Positions 1-7,554 of a DNA stretch of 44,038 nt are shown here, one piece after another. The first letter of the stretch is position 1; each line of letters starts with the position of its first letter. The position numbers were made by a program, and so were the translations under genes. The notes beneath the pieces were generated by a model that made no database searches, was not told where the DNA came from, and worked only from the letters and a program-made list of their open reading frames with translations. The DNA is from a virus, in IMG/VR virus record IMGVR_UViG_3300021962_008254, positions 1-44,038 of that record. The stretch is one strand, 5' to 3'.

Positions 1-467
1 ACACGATTATTGACCGAATCAATAAACAGCGTATCTGTATCAAATGCTACGTTTCCACCAATTGTAGTTCCGCCAACGATTGAAAGATTTCCACCAATGG
101 TTGTATTACCGGAAATATTTGCTGTGCCTGAAACAACTAACGTCGCAGCTGCATTTGTGGTGCCATCAGGACCAATTACAATAGTATTGGTTTTAAACTG
201 ATCTAGGAAGTTATTAGCGTTAGTGATTACAACGGCGTTGGCAGTTAGTTTACCACCTTCATCGGTGCCGGCCTGAAGACCCGCCTGATGTAGGAAAGCG
301 TATTTACCACCAGCAATTCGTAACGGAGTACCTGGTACTACATTGCGTGGATCGCCGATCCACAATGTGTTGGATGATGTCGCAAACGAGTAGGCGAATT
401 CGCCGTTCGCTAGCGACGCTGGCGCAGTAGTTGAGCTACTGCGTTTAATCTGTATTAAGTTTGACAT
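1..467 (-). CDS. Tail-fibre-like structural protein, N-terminal part (runs off the left edge)
   Basis: The frame opens at an ATG at 467-465 and stays open to base 1, so only about 155 N-terminal residues are visible. It begins MSNLIQIKRSSSTTAP and then has GEFAYSFA, a start typical of fibre proteins of aquatic T4-like phages. Further on it becomes a low-complexity beta-rich repeat of the SGTANISGNTTIGGN type, the same texture as the fibre at 11193-12668. The start lies one base after the stop of the upstream 76-residue gene. A late-promoter-like GATAAATA at 509-516 would give a leader of about 36 bases. The probable role is a distal or side tail fibre. The receptor-binding end lies outside the window. 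Confidence 0.75.
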   Translation of the reverse strand, partial: MSNLIQIKRSSSTTAPASLANGEFAYSFATSSNTLWIGDPRNVVPGTPLRIAGGKYAFLHQAGLQAGTDEGGKLTANAVVITNANNFLDQFKTNTIVIGPDGTTNAAATLVVSGTANISGNTTIGGNLSIVGGTTIGGNVAFDTDTLFIDSVNNR

Positions 468-468
468 T

Positions 469-699
469 CTAGAACGTTCCCCCGTCCAAATTTAGTTCTT
501 GTACTACGTATTTATCTGTTGCTGAATTGTACACTAAAGTCATGTTATTAGCGACCGATACGCCTTCCACAACATCGTCAAGACCATCCAATCTATTAAG
601 AACTGCAGTAGTTCCTGATATTGTTAAAATATCAGTAGATTGGAACGTATCAACTGGTGTAAATTCAACAGTTATTTGATTCGTTGTATCAATTGCCAT
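469..699 (-). CDS. Small tail-module protein, unknown function
   Basis: A 76-residue protein starting MAIDTTNQITVEFTPVD and ending in LDGGTF. It has no cysteine, no signal peptide and no membrane segment, and its alternating polar/hydrophobic pattern suggests a small beta-rich domain. It sits between the BppU-like protein (4 bases upstream) and the partial tail fibre (1 base downstream), so all three are probably translated from one late mRNA. The ribosome-binding site is weak (GAG about 10 bases before ATG). A fibre connector or an accessory fibre protein is plausible from position alone. I do not recognise a named family. Confidence 0.6.
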   Translation of the reverse strand: MAIDTTNQITVEFTPVDTFQSTDILTISGTTAVLNRLDGLDDVVEGVSVANNMTLVYNSATDKYVVQELNLDGGTF

Positions 700-703
700 T
701 GCT

Positions 704-1033
704 TTATCTCGTTACATTTGGTGTTATTGTAACTGTACCCTCGATGATTCTGGAAATTCTACCAGCACCATCTATCAACTCAACATCATAAACATAACGT
801 CCAGCAATCAAATTAGCAGTGGCATTAGACGAAAGAGACAGGACAACAGCCCCAGTCGCCGGTGTAAGACTGACTGAGAACGAGGTTGAATTGGATGAAG
901 TGTAATGCTTTCTTATTTGAGCGGCAGCTGAATACCCCGTCAAATCCACAGCACTTCCATTTGCATCTGTAATGTTTAGCTTGGTTGCGTAGGTCGCGCC
1001 TTGATCAATTATTAGATTTGCTTTGATAGCCAT
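704..1033 (-). CDS. BppU-N-like small baseplate/fibre protein
   Basis: A 109-residue protein with the pattern MAIKANLIIDQGATY, then LTGYSAAAQIRKHY, then AGRYVYDVELIDGAGRISR and a final GTVTITPNVTR. This matches the Ig-like fold of the phage baseplate upper protein N-terminal family, commonly found as a small single-domain protein beside tail fibres in T4-like phages. It is the first gene after the DUF3050 gene, and an exact TATAAATA late promoter overlaps the end of that gene (1064-1071). This gene and the fibre genes after it can therefore be made independently of the enzyme cassette. The role is probably structural, at the baseplate rim or fibre attachment site. Confidence 0.7.
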   Translation of the reverse strand: MAIKANLIIDQGATYATKLNITDANGSAVDLTGYSAAAQIRKHYTSSNSTSFSVSLTPATGAVVLSLSSNATANLIAGRYVYDVELIDGAGRISRIIEGTVTITPNVTR

Positions 1034-1063
1034 GGTTTAACCGTGTAAATAGGATTCTAAGTG

Positions 1064-1071
1064 TATTTATA
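1064..1071 (-). promoter_or_regulatory. T4-type late promoter TATAAATA
   Basis: An exact match to the T4 late promoter core on the minus strand. With the element at -13 to -6, transcription would begin near 1058, 25 bases before the ATG of the BppU-like gene. It overlaps the last codons of the DUF3050 gene. The presence of a gp33-like late coactivator in the same window supports use of this promoter class. Confidence 0.7.
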
Positions 1072-1798
1072 AGACCAGAGATTCAATATGATCAAATAGT
1101 TTTATCCTGGCATTTATAGCCTCAATCGCTGCTTTTTCTGCCCAAAGAGCCTTGAACGGATCATTCTTGCAAAAATATTCAACTAGCATCTGAGCTTTTG
1201 GGCCGTGATCATCACCATCGACCTCGATATGACGTTCCAAGTAATAGTAAAACTTAGGAGCATCGAGGCTAGAAATATTGAGCTGTCTAAGGATTCGCTT
1301 AAACATTGCTGGGATTATTGTTTCTCTCCCATAGCAAAACGAAGCTGCAACGCAATGGGGTCCTTGATCTATTGTATGGAATGTTGTTTCAACAAATGCA
1401 CGGGACGGTTCCGGAATAACTGCAAAGTCTTTTGCTTCCAAAAACCGAACAATTGCTTCTGTATTTGCTCCAACTTCTTCCATTGCTTGGAGATATAAAT
1501 CAAAATGGCTTATTGAAGATTTACCATCAGGAGTCAAATCAGACTCTTCGCATAATACAATCTCGTTAATCGTTCTTGCTATTGAGCTACGAGTACCAGT
1601 TGTTGGTACCCAAAAATTAGTAGACGGACACGCACTATGCTGTAACGACTTGATCAAACTCATAAAATCCCAAACTGCAAATACATGGTGTTCCATGAAT
1701 ATCCGCAAATCGTCGATTGTTTGGATTGAGTTTGTGACTAATAATGAGTGATTAGATAAAGATTGCTGTTTAGCAATAATACGGGATGTGTCGATCAT
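1067..1798 (-). CDS. DUF3050 family protein, haem-oxygenase-like fold, putative metal-dependent oxidase/oxygenase
   Basis: A 243-residue protein. The true start is taken as the ATG at 1798-1796, which overlaps the radical SAM stop as ATGA; a longer open frame begins inside that gene and is unlikely. Visible family motifs are MEHHVFAVWDFMSL (residues 35-48), RTINEIVLCEESD (75-87), SHFDLYLQAMEEVGA (97-111), and RHIEVDGDDHGPKA (189-202). These are the hallmark blocks of DUF3050, a helical family in the haem-oxygenase-like superfamily, which includes non-haem di-iron oxidases. Candidate ligands are H38, E79, H98, E192, D194 and H198; this assignment is inference. Translational coupling to a radical SAM enzyme suggests both act on one substrate. 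The true substrate is unknown. Confidence 0.7.
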   Translation of the reverse strand: MIDTSRIIAKQQSLSNHSLLVTNSIQTIDDLRIFMEHHVFAVWDFMSLIKSLQHSACPSTNFWVPTTGTRSSIARTINEIVLCEESDLTPDGKSSISHFDLYLQAMEEVGANTEAIVRFLEAKDFAVIPEPSRAFVETTFHTIDQGPHCVAASFCYGRETIIPAMFKRILRQLNISSLDAPKFYYYLERHIEVDGDDHGPKAQMLVEYFCKNDPFKALWAEKAAIEAINARIKLFDHIESLVL

Positions 1799-3105
1799 AC
1801 ACTTGCAATTCCCGTTTCCTTCAATTCTACATCTGAACCAAATAACATCTTGAATCCTGCATTCTGTACGCTTCCATACCATATTTTTTCAACACGGCAA
1901 TTCTTCAGAAATACATCAGTCGGAAAATCAATCGGACATGAACTCTTACATAACCGGCGAACTTGACAATCAGAACAGTGTGTCTTTTTTCTATCCAAAG
2001 CAAGCGATACTATCTTTATCCCTTTGATATTAGATATATGGCCACCATTGTATTTTTCGTGTGTGTGAGGACATAATCTAGCGTTTCCCCTCAAATCCAC
2101 ACTCAATATATCTTTTGCATCAGCTCCGCAATTAGTTGTAATTGTTATTGGAAGCTCATTCTTCACAGATTGCGCAAACTTAATTGCACCAGTATCCCCA
2201 TCAAAAATATTAGATTGTAATATAGGTAAAGTTTTAGATCTTCCGTGCTTCTTCAACTGCTCTATTGCGGCATTCATGTAATCTTCTGTTATTATTTTAA
2301 ATGCTTTCAAATTTTCACCATGTATTACATGCTCAAAACTATTCTTGGAGTCTGTATCATCATATGTTCTACCGAGCGTAAAACTAATCTTACAATTCTT
2401 CAACTGGTTATCAACAGCCAGCTTATAAAAATAATCATTTATATCAAATAGATTAAAGTTTGTATTACTTACTACAGGATTAAAACTATATTGAAATTTT
2501 GGGTACAATAAATCTAGTTGCTTTAATACATCTACAACTTGCGGACGTTGGAATATATCCTCGCCCCGCAATGATTCCTGACCTGGTCCATCGTGACTTA
2601 TTCCCATTGCAACTGGCGACTTCAATTGCTTGAAGAAATCAACATGCTTCTGTCGTAGAGCACTTCCGTTAGTGGAAATATACCACGATATTTTCTCACT
2701 ATCAAAATGGGTCATTATTTTGACCATATCATTCCAATACAAAAATGGTTCTCCACCCCACAATTCAATACGAGTTAGCAGAGACGTATCAAGATACTTT
2801 TCTACCGATTCAAGGAAATCAGGAGTCCAGAAATTCTCTGGTCGCTCACTCGGATCTCCAATATCCTTCTGCATACAGTAGGAACAAGAATAATTGCAAG
2901 CGTGTCCTAATAGAATGCGAAGCCCAACAGGCTTATTAGTTTTTGTTATAACACCGTTTTGAGCTGCTTGCTCAGCATACCATTCTTCGGAGTGGATCGG
3001 TGAAGCGGATAACGACTGTCCTTCCGCGTTTACAATGGAGTTTCTATCGTTGTTATAATAGAATGTTTGACCGGTTTGTTTAATCTCAAATTTAGCAAAA
3101 GACAT
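1795..3105 (-). CDS. Radical SAM/SPASM peptide-modifying enzyme
   Basis: A 436-residue protein. The radical SAM cluster motif is C70-x3-C74-x2-C77 (HACNYSCSYC), followed by GGEP at 117-120 and STNGSAL near 144. The C-terminus has a full SPASM pattern: C326, G340-x4-C345, C377-x2-C380-x5-C386-x3-C390 and C403, giving ligands for two auxiliary 4Fe-4S clusters. SPASM enzymes install thioether, C-C or other cross-links or oxidise side chains in peptides and proteins (RiPP maturases, anSME). The N-terminal 55 residues could be a substrate-recognition part. It lies directly after the 130-residue HxH protein and is coupled to DUF3050. No clear ribosome-binding site precedes the ATG. Confidence 0.88.
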   Translation of the reverse strand: MSFAKFEIKQTGQTFYYNNDRNSIVNAEGQSLSASPIHSEEWYAEQAAQNGVITKTNKPVGLRILLGHACNYSCSYCMQKDIGDPSERPENFWTPDFLESVEKYLDTSLLTRIELWGGEPFLYWNDMVKIMTHFDSEKISWYISTNGSALRQKHVDFFKQLKSPVAMGISHDGPGQESLRGEDIFQRPQVVDVLKQLDLLYPKFQYSFNPVVSNTNFNLFDINDYFYKLAVDNQLKNCKISFTLGRTYDDTDSKNSFEHVIHGENLKAFKIITEDYMNAAIEQLKKHGRSKTLPILQSNIFDGDTGAIKFAQSVKNELPITITTNCGADAKDILSVDLRGNARLCPHTHEKYNGGHISNIKGIKIVSLALDRKKTHCSDCQVRRLCKSSCPIDFPTDVFLKNCRVEKIWYGSVQNAGFKMLFGSDVELKETGIASV

Positions 3106-3122
3106 AATATAAGTGTATTGGG

Positions 3123-3515
3123 TTATGCGTCGTCGATAGCGTGGTTGTGGCTTCGTAATACATTTGCTGCATTAACGTGACCATTGATATAAGATGTTGT
3201 AATCACATCTCCCGCAGAAACAGTACCTGGATCAGAATATCCTCCTAGTATAGAAGTGTCTACATCTCTTGATCCGGTGCTACCATTATTACCGTATGTT
3301 TGAATTCTATCGTAATCAGTGTATCTGTGATAATGTCTCTGAAAAGCATTCATCAACGTGCGCAAGTTATTCACATCGCTTGCTAAAACAGTGTTGTTTG
3401 TGACGAAGCGAGACCTCAGGTTGCTTCTTATGCTCGATTGTTCCGTGCTAAGTTCGTTACCTGTGTCGTTATTTTTTGGATATCCAGCTTGTTGACTTCT
3501 TTCTGATTGAGCCAT
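3123..3515 (-). CDS. Small HxH-module tail protein, candidate modification substrate
   Basis: A 130-residue, cysteine-free protein flanked on both sides by radical SAM genes. It has a polar N-terminus and two related modules: VLASDVNNLRTLMNAFQRHYH (about 43-63) and DVITTSYINGHVNAANVLRSHNH near the C-terminus, which ends AIDDA. The pattern D-x-I-T-x4-N/F-x-n-L-x2-H-x-H resembles the 64-residue protein at 7359-7553. HxH motifs coordinate iron along the trimer axis in the T4 gp37 needle, so a small trimeric fibre part is possible. Its ribosome-binding site, AGGAGG, is the strongest in the cassette, which suggests high expression as expected for a substrate or structural protein rather than an enzyme. 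Confidence 0.65.
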   Translation of the reverse strand: MAQSERSQQAGYPKNNDTGNELSTEQSSIRSNLRSRFVTNNTVLASDVNNLRTLMNAFQRHYHRYTDYDRIQTYGNNGSTGSRDVDTSILGGYSDPGTVSAGDVITTSYINGHVNAANVLRSHNHAIDDA

Positions 3516-3530
3516 ATTCCCCTCCTAAAG

Positions 3531-4652
3531 CTATTTATCCCACTGAATAATCGGGATCGTCTTAGCGCCGGAATTTGGTTTAATTAACCCGTATTGGAAG
3601 CTTTTAAACCCACTCTGTATTAATTTGTGGTAGAACTTACAATTAGATTTTAACATAAACTCAGGGACAAAGTTAAAATCAGGATTAAATTTAAACTTCT
3701 GAACTTCGTTGAAGTAATCGACAAACTTTTGCTCAACTTTATTTGTTGGTTTGATTTCATTAGCAAATTTACCGTATAGCTTTTTCTTGCCGCTCAACAT
3801 CTCATACATTAGTTCAGTAGGATTGAAGTCTTGATCTTTATCAAATATGAAAAACGGATCCCAATCAATATCGGTAGCATCATCAATACTATAAAAGAAG
3901 CGATCGTTGTACAAGTGGATTGCTTCTCTGTATATTTGGTATGTTTTATTATTGTGACTTAGAACGTATGTATTTTGGTAATCATACTTACCTTCTAAAT
4001 CATATCTTGCGTTGGCATCATCTCTAAGATCGTGTTGTAAGCAGTTATACAATCCCCGCTCATTCATCCAATTGACAATCTCCTCTACTTGAGGAGGAGC
4101 AGGTCCGTCTGTTGTTCGTATAATCTTTATTTTAGCAATGTTGTATTTGGAAGCATAATCATTCAACACTTCTATAATCTGTTTGTTTTTATTTGTCTTT
4201 ACAAGGAAGTGGTCGCTGAGACTGATATCCGCCATACCCTTCATTGTAATATTATCCATCAGCGTCTTACGATGAGTTAATACAGCATTATCAGTCATAC
4301 CATATTCAAATATCTCTCCGTGTGATTTGTACCACTCAAATATGTATGGATAATTGAGACGGAGGTACGTTAGATCATCGTTTGTACGAATTACGTAGAA
4401 GTGATCGAACACATCATACCAGCGCTGCTCATCTTTTGTTGATATGATAGAAGGAACGTTCTGAGGAAACGTAGAGAACCCTTGTTTTAACTTATCCTTA
4501 ATATAACAAATCTGACATCCAGCATGACAAGTATATTTGTATGTTGGAGTAAAGTAAAGATCAAACGTTAGAGGACTTAAAGAGTCTTCTCTGAGAAAGT
4601 ACGTAGTATGATCTTGGTATTGCTCAAAGTCTTCTCCGACATATTCACTCAT
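3531..4652 (-). CDS. Divergent radical SAM-like protein
   Basis: A 373-residue protein with a CX3CX2C motif at C42-HAG-C46-QI-C49, near the N-terminus where radical SAM proteins carry their cluster ligands. No GGEP motif is recognisable, and only isolated cysteines occur later (for example NC near residue 209 and SNC near 342), so there is no SPASM domain. It overlaps the stop of the preceding radical SAM gene by 8 bases and is clearly cotranslated with it. It may be a degenerate or specialised partner, for example a substrate-binding subunit of its neighbour, or an active enzyme with a private fold variant. The assignment rests mainly on the cysteine motif and context. Confidence 0.6.
   Translation of the reverse strand: MSEYVGEDFEQYQDHTTYFLREDSLSPLTFDLYFTPTYKYTCHAGCQICYIKDKLKQGFSTFPQNVPSIISTKDEQRWYDVFDHFYVIRTNDDLTYLRLNYPYIFEWYKSHGEIFEYGMTDNAVLTHRKTLMDNITMKGMADISLSDHFLVKTNKNKQIIEVLNDYASKYNIAKIKIIRTTDGPAPPQVEEIVNWMNERGLYNCLQHDLRDDANARYDLEGKYDYQNTYVLSHNNKTYQIYREAIHLYNDRFFYSIDDATDIDWDPFFIFDKDQDFNPTELMYEMLSGKKKLYGKFANEIKPTNKVEQKFVDYFNEVQKFKFNPDFNFVPEFMLKSNCKFYHKLIQSGFKSFQYGLIKPNSGAKTIPIIQWDK
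3532..3539 (-). promoter_or_regulatory. Late-promoter-like GATAAATA upstream of the HxH protein
   Basis: One base from the T4 late consensus (G for the first T). It lies 17 bases before the ATG at 3515, with AGGAGG between them, so the transcript would start at the ribosome-binding site. The same octamer recurs at 509, 12804, 19430, 39570 and 43609. Chance matches are possible in AT-rich DNA. Confidence 0.35.
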
Positions 4653-5709
4653 CTATTCCTACCCAATGTAATAATGAAGGTTTCTGGTTTAATTTGTTCA
4701 TATGCTTAACAAGCACGTTGATGGTTTGATAAAACTTAACGCAGTTTCCTTTTGGCTCTTCGTCAAACATTTTATAGAGATACTTCAAACCGCAATACTG
4801 ACGAGAGATGCAATTAGTGCAACCCGGTCTAATTAGAGACTCTTCATTTCCTTGTCTATACAATTCAATTCCGTTTCTCCATTTACCGACTCTAAATTCA
4901 TCTCGCTTATATTCGAGGAAATCAAATTCAGGATATAGATATCCGTCCGGTCCAAGTATTAGCTTTCCATGGTTGTCCAAATATTGTTTGTCAATATCCG
5001 TATAGTTTCCGTCAATATAACATACAACACCGTTTACATATAAAGTATGTAACATCTTAGAAAAGTCATACATGAATCTATCGAGATTTAAATCATCTAG
5101 TAGAACTTTGAACTTCTGTTTACCGCGATAATGTCTAAGAGGAATCAAGTTAACAACATTACAACGAAGGAGTTTACAAGCATTAACTATTGCTGTAGAA
5201 GTTTCTAAGTCTAATGCTCCGGGCGTAGAGATGGGAACAACAAATTGGAACAAGCAGTTTGTTCGAGTGCCATGCAATACCTTAGCAACAGCTTCTAAAT
5301 CAACCGGGGCTCTATTAATATCTTGATAGTTGAAATCGTAGCTGAAAGTAATCTGACATTTACCGGCCCACTTTTCAAAAAACCAAGCATTCTCTGCAAT
5401 CAACGAACCGTTGGTAGTCATTGCGAACTTACAACCAATCTTTTCCAAGTGGGGAGCTATCTTGTCAAGTATGTGATCCATCTTCTTAACATATAGCATT
5501 GGCTCGCCGCCATGGAAGCTCACATATTGAAGCGGATGCTCGCTCTCAACAACTGCATCCATAAAAGCAACAATATCATTAACAGCTGTACTCTTCATAT
5601 TCTGAGAACCAACATCTTCTCTTATGAATGCTCTATCACAATACACGCAATCAAAGTTACACGTATCGCCAAGATAGATTACTACACTTTTAATGTTAGT
5701 TAAATCCAT
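4645..5709 (-). CDS. Radical SAM enzyme with short C-terminal cysteine (twitch-like) region
   Basis: A 354-residue protein read from the ATG at 5709, which has GAGAAG 5 bases upstream; an in-frame ATG at 5721 lacks such a site. The cluster motif is C17-x3-C21-x2-C24 (DTCNFDCVYC), with GGEP at 67-70 and TTNGSL near 101. The C-terminus has GCTNC, a further C in RQYC, and a final NC, a reduced SPASM/twitch arrangement consistent with one auxiliary cluster. It overlaps the end of the 548-residue radical SAM gene upstream (14 bases) and the divergent radical SAM gene downstream (8 bases). The three therefore look like one translationally coupled enzyme set. Confidence 0.85.
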   Translation of the reverse strand: MDLTNIKSVVIYLGDTCNFDCVYCDRAFIREDVGSQNMKSTAVNDIVAFMDAVVESEHPLQYVSFHGGEPMLYVKKMDHILDKIAPHLEKIGCKFAMTTNGSLIAENAWFFEKWAGKCQITFSYDFNYQDINRAPVDLEAVAKVLHGTRTNCLFQFVVPISTPGALDLETSTAIVNACKLLRCNVVNLIPLRHYRGKQKFKVLLDDLNLDRFMYDFSKMLHTLYVNGVVCYIDGNYTDIDKQYLDNHGKLILGPDGYLYPEFDFLEYKRDEFRVGKWRNGIELYRQGNEESLIRPGCTNCISRQYCGLKYLYKMFDEEPKGNCVKFYQTINVLVKHMNKLNQKPSLLHWVGIDE

Positions 5710-7342
5710 GGTTCTTCTCATTAAATATCATAGTGGAAATCAATTGCAAATAAAATACTCTTATCTCAGGCGTATCTCCATCAACAACTTTTGGTAACAT
5801 ACCAGTTCTTTTGGCTAACGATCTATACAACTCAACTGCTTCCATCTCACCACTATCGTTCGATTCTCCACTTATGTGCGACCAAATATCTAATAAAATT
5901 TGCTTATATGGTTTATATTGTTTATCTTTAGAAGGATCGAACATTACTCTATGGCCAGTCTTCAAGTACTCCAACATATAGTCAGCTCCAGCTGCTATTG
6001 TTTGCTGCTCACCTTCAAGTTGTAGTTGTTGGAGTCTAATTTCAAACAAACGACGAAATTGTTTCTTTGCGACATCTGCTTGTAGATCAAGATATAACTT
6101 TACAATCTCTTGACACATATCATCTGGTCTGAACATACGTGGACCAGTATCAATATTACCAGCCGGACATTGGTAACACATACTTTGATAATCACAAGCC
6201 TTGCATTGCTCTTCTACTTCAAACATCTCGTTGTAGATTTTCTGAAACTTTATGTAACGGTCTACATACACTCTATCTTGTAATATGTTACCGAGGATAG
6301 TTTCGTGAGCAGCAGCTTTTTGGTTTGTAAAGAAATAACAACCTGAGAAGTCTCCACTACCATCAATAGCAATCATATCAGAACCAACCATACAGTTGTT
6401 ATCTTGCTTCTCTCCTACTCCCTCACTAAACAACACGGTCAAGTCTTGATACTTGTCTAAACATCCGAGTATTGCCTCGCGCATCATACTCCAATTATCC
6501 TTACTCCATTTAATATACCCGCGTTTTGAGTCGAGAACTAAAGGGTGAATAATTAAACGCTTAACTCCCTTTGAGTAAATTGATTCTATAAATTCGTGTA
6601 GACTATCAGCAGTCTCTTCAGATAATGTACAGCGGATTGTCAGTCTTGCTCCGACGTTCGGTATCTTAGTGATACGTTCAACATTGTGAAGGATTGTATC
6701 TAATTGCTTTTGTGTGATCTCTCTGTAGTCTTTTTTGAGATCCATTGTATCGAGGCTAATCAACATATACGTGTACTTTTTGTTAAAGTACATATCAATA
6801 AAATCATCATCTAGTAACAACCCATTCGTACAAATAGAGATCCCTGTACCAATATAATTATTCCAATTAGCGTTCAACTCTTCATCATACGTCTTAATGA
6901 AGTCTTGAATTAGTGGTTTGTGTATTAGTGGCTCGCCTCCGAAGAACTGGAGAATCTTTAACGGCTGTTTGTTAATATTGCTGAGCCAGTCGTATGATTG
7001 CTTTACAGATTCAACCGTGAATCTACCATAATCTTTTTTATGCTGTTCGTAACAATAGCTACAGCTCAAGTTACAAGCATTTGTCAGCAACAAATTCATA
7101 TGAATTAAATTACTGAATAGATGCTTTGCTTGATCAAAACTCTTTACTTGTTCCTCTTCCGACGGAACAATAGTTATTAGTTTATTTTGTTTTTCTAAAC
7201 CGGCAGGGGTAATAATTGTATCGACGGTTGTCTTCAACGTACCATCTTCCAGCTGAACTACTGTTGCAGCATGATTGGCAATACGTTCTTTTTGAGCATC
7301 ATTTAATGTTCTGTATATTTTTACTACGTTCACTTGACTCAT
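5696..7342 (-). CDS. Radical SAM/SPASM maturase
   Basis: A 548-residue protein. The first 80 residues precede the barrel and contain DGTLKTTVDT, and could be a recognition domain. The cluster motif is C90-x3-C94-x2-C97 (NACNLSCSYC), with FGGEP near 134-138 and CTNGLL at 171-176. The SPASM pattern is C317, G330-x4-C335, C380-x2-C383-x5-C389-x2-C392 and C410. Beyond it is a helical C-terminal extension of about 130 residues, longer than usual for RiPP maturases. It starts 16 bases after the 64-residue C-x-C-x-C protein, the layout usual for a maturase next to its precursor peptide. The reaction type (thioether, C-C or other bond) cannot be told from sequence. Confidence 0.88.
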   Translation of the reverse strand: MSQVNVVKIYRTLNDAQKERIANHAATVVQLEDGTLKTTVDTIITPAGLEKQNKLITIVPSEEEQVKSFDQAKHLFSNLIHMNLLLTNACNLSCSYCYEQHKKDYGRFTVESVKQSYDWLSNINKQPLKILQFFGGEPLIHKPLIQDFIKTYDEELNANWNNYIGTGISICTNGLLLDDDFIDMYFNKKYTYMLISLDTMDLKKDYREITQKQLDTILHNVERITKIPNVGARLTIRCTLSEETADSLHEFIESIYSKGVKRLIIHPLVLDSKRGYIKWSKDNWSMMREAILGCLDKYQDLTVLFSEGVGEKQDNNCMVGSDMIAIDGSGDFSGCYFFTNQKAAAHETILGNILQDRVYVDRYIKFQKIYNEMFEVEEQCKACDYQSMCYQCPAGNIDTGPRMFRPDDMCQEIVKLYLDLQADVAKKQFRRLFEIRLQQLQLEGEQQTIAAGADYMLEYLKTGHRVMFDPSKDKQYKPYKQILLDIWSHISGESNDSGEMEAVELYRSLAKRTGMLPKVVDGDTPEIRVFYLQLISTMIFNEKNHGFN

Positions 7343-7358
7343 GTTATAATCGATTCAT

Positions 7359-7553
7359 CTATAGCGAACCGCGTCCACACTGACACTCACAATTAGTTGA
7401 ATAATCATCATAGAATGTATGGCCATGACTGACCAACGAATCTACAATATCCAACATTTGGGTGAAGTGGGCAGCCGTGATCGTATCTACGGTTGTCTTG
7501 GTACCTTGGGCGCCGGTCCCTGACGTAAATGTCGATGTTGTATCTGCTGTCAT
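7359..7553 (-). CDS. 64-residue HxH protein with C-x-C-x-C tail, candidate radical SAM substrate
   Basis: Three parts are visible: a Thr/Gly-rich leader (residues 1-20), a module ITAAHFTQMLDIVDSLVSHGH (25-45) followed by TFYDDYSTN, and a C-terminal tail CECQCGRGSL with C55, C57 and C59. The middle module matches those in the 130-residue protein at 3123-3515. The cysteine tail is absent there and is unusual for a cytoplasmic phage structural protein. It lies immediately upstream of a SPASM radical SAM gene and has a good AGGAG site before ATG. A modified tail-fibre component or RiPP-like precursor is inferred. Alternatives are a metal-binding tail tip or a fibre connector with no modification. 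Confidence 0.65.
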   Translation of the reverse strand: MTADTTSTFTSGTGAQGTKTTVDTITAAHFTQMLDIVDSLVSHGHTFYDDYSTNCECQCGRGSL

Positions 7554-7554
7554 T

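Noticed and set aside
1795-1882. A longer DUF3050 start inside the radical SAM gene
   Set aside because: The extra 28 residues are the other frame of the radical SAM gene and do not fit the family; the ATGA start at 1798 does.
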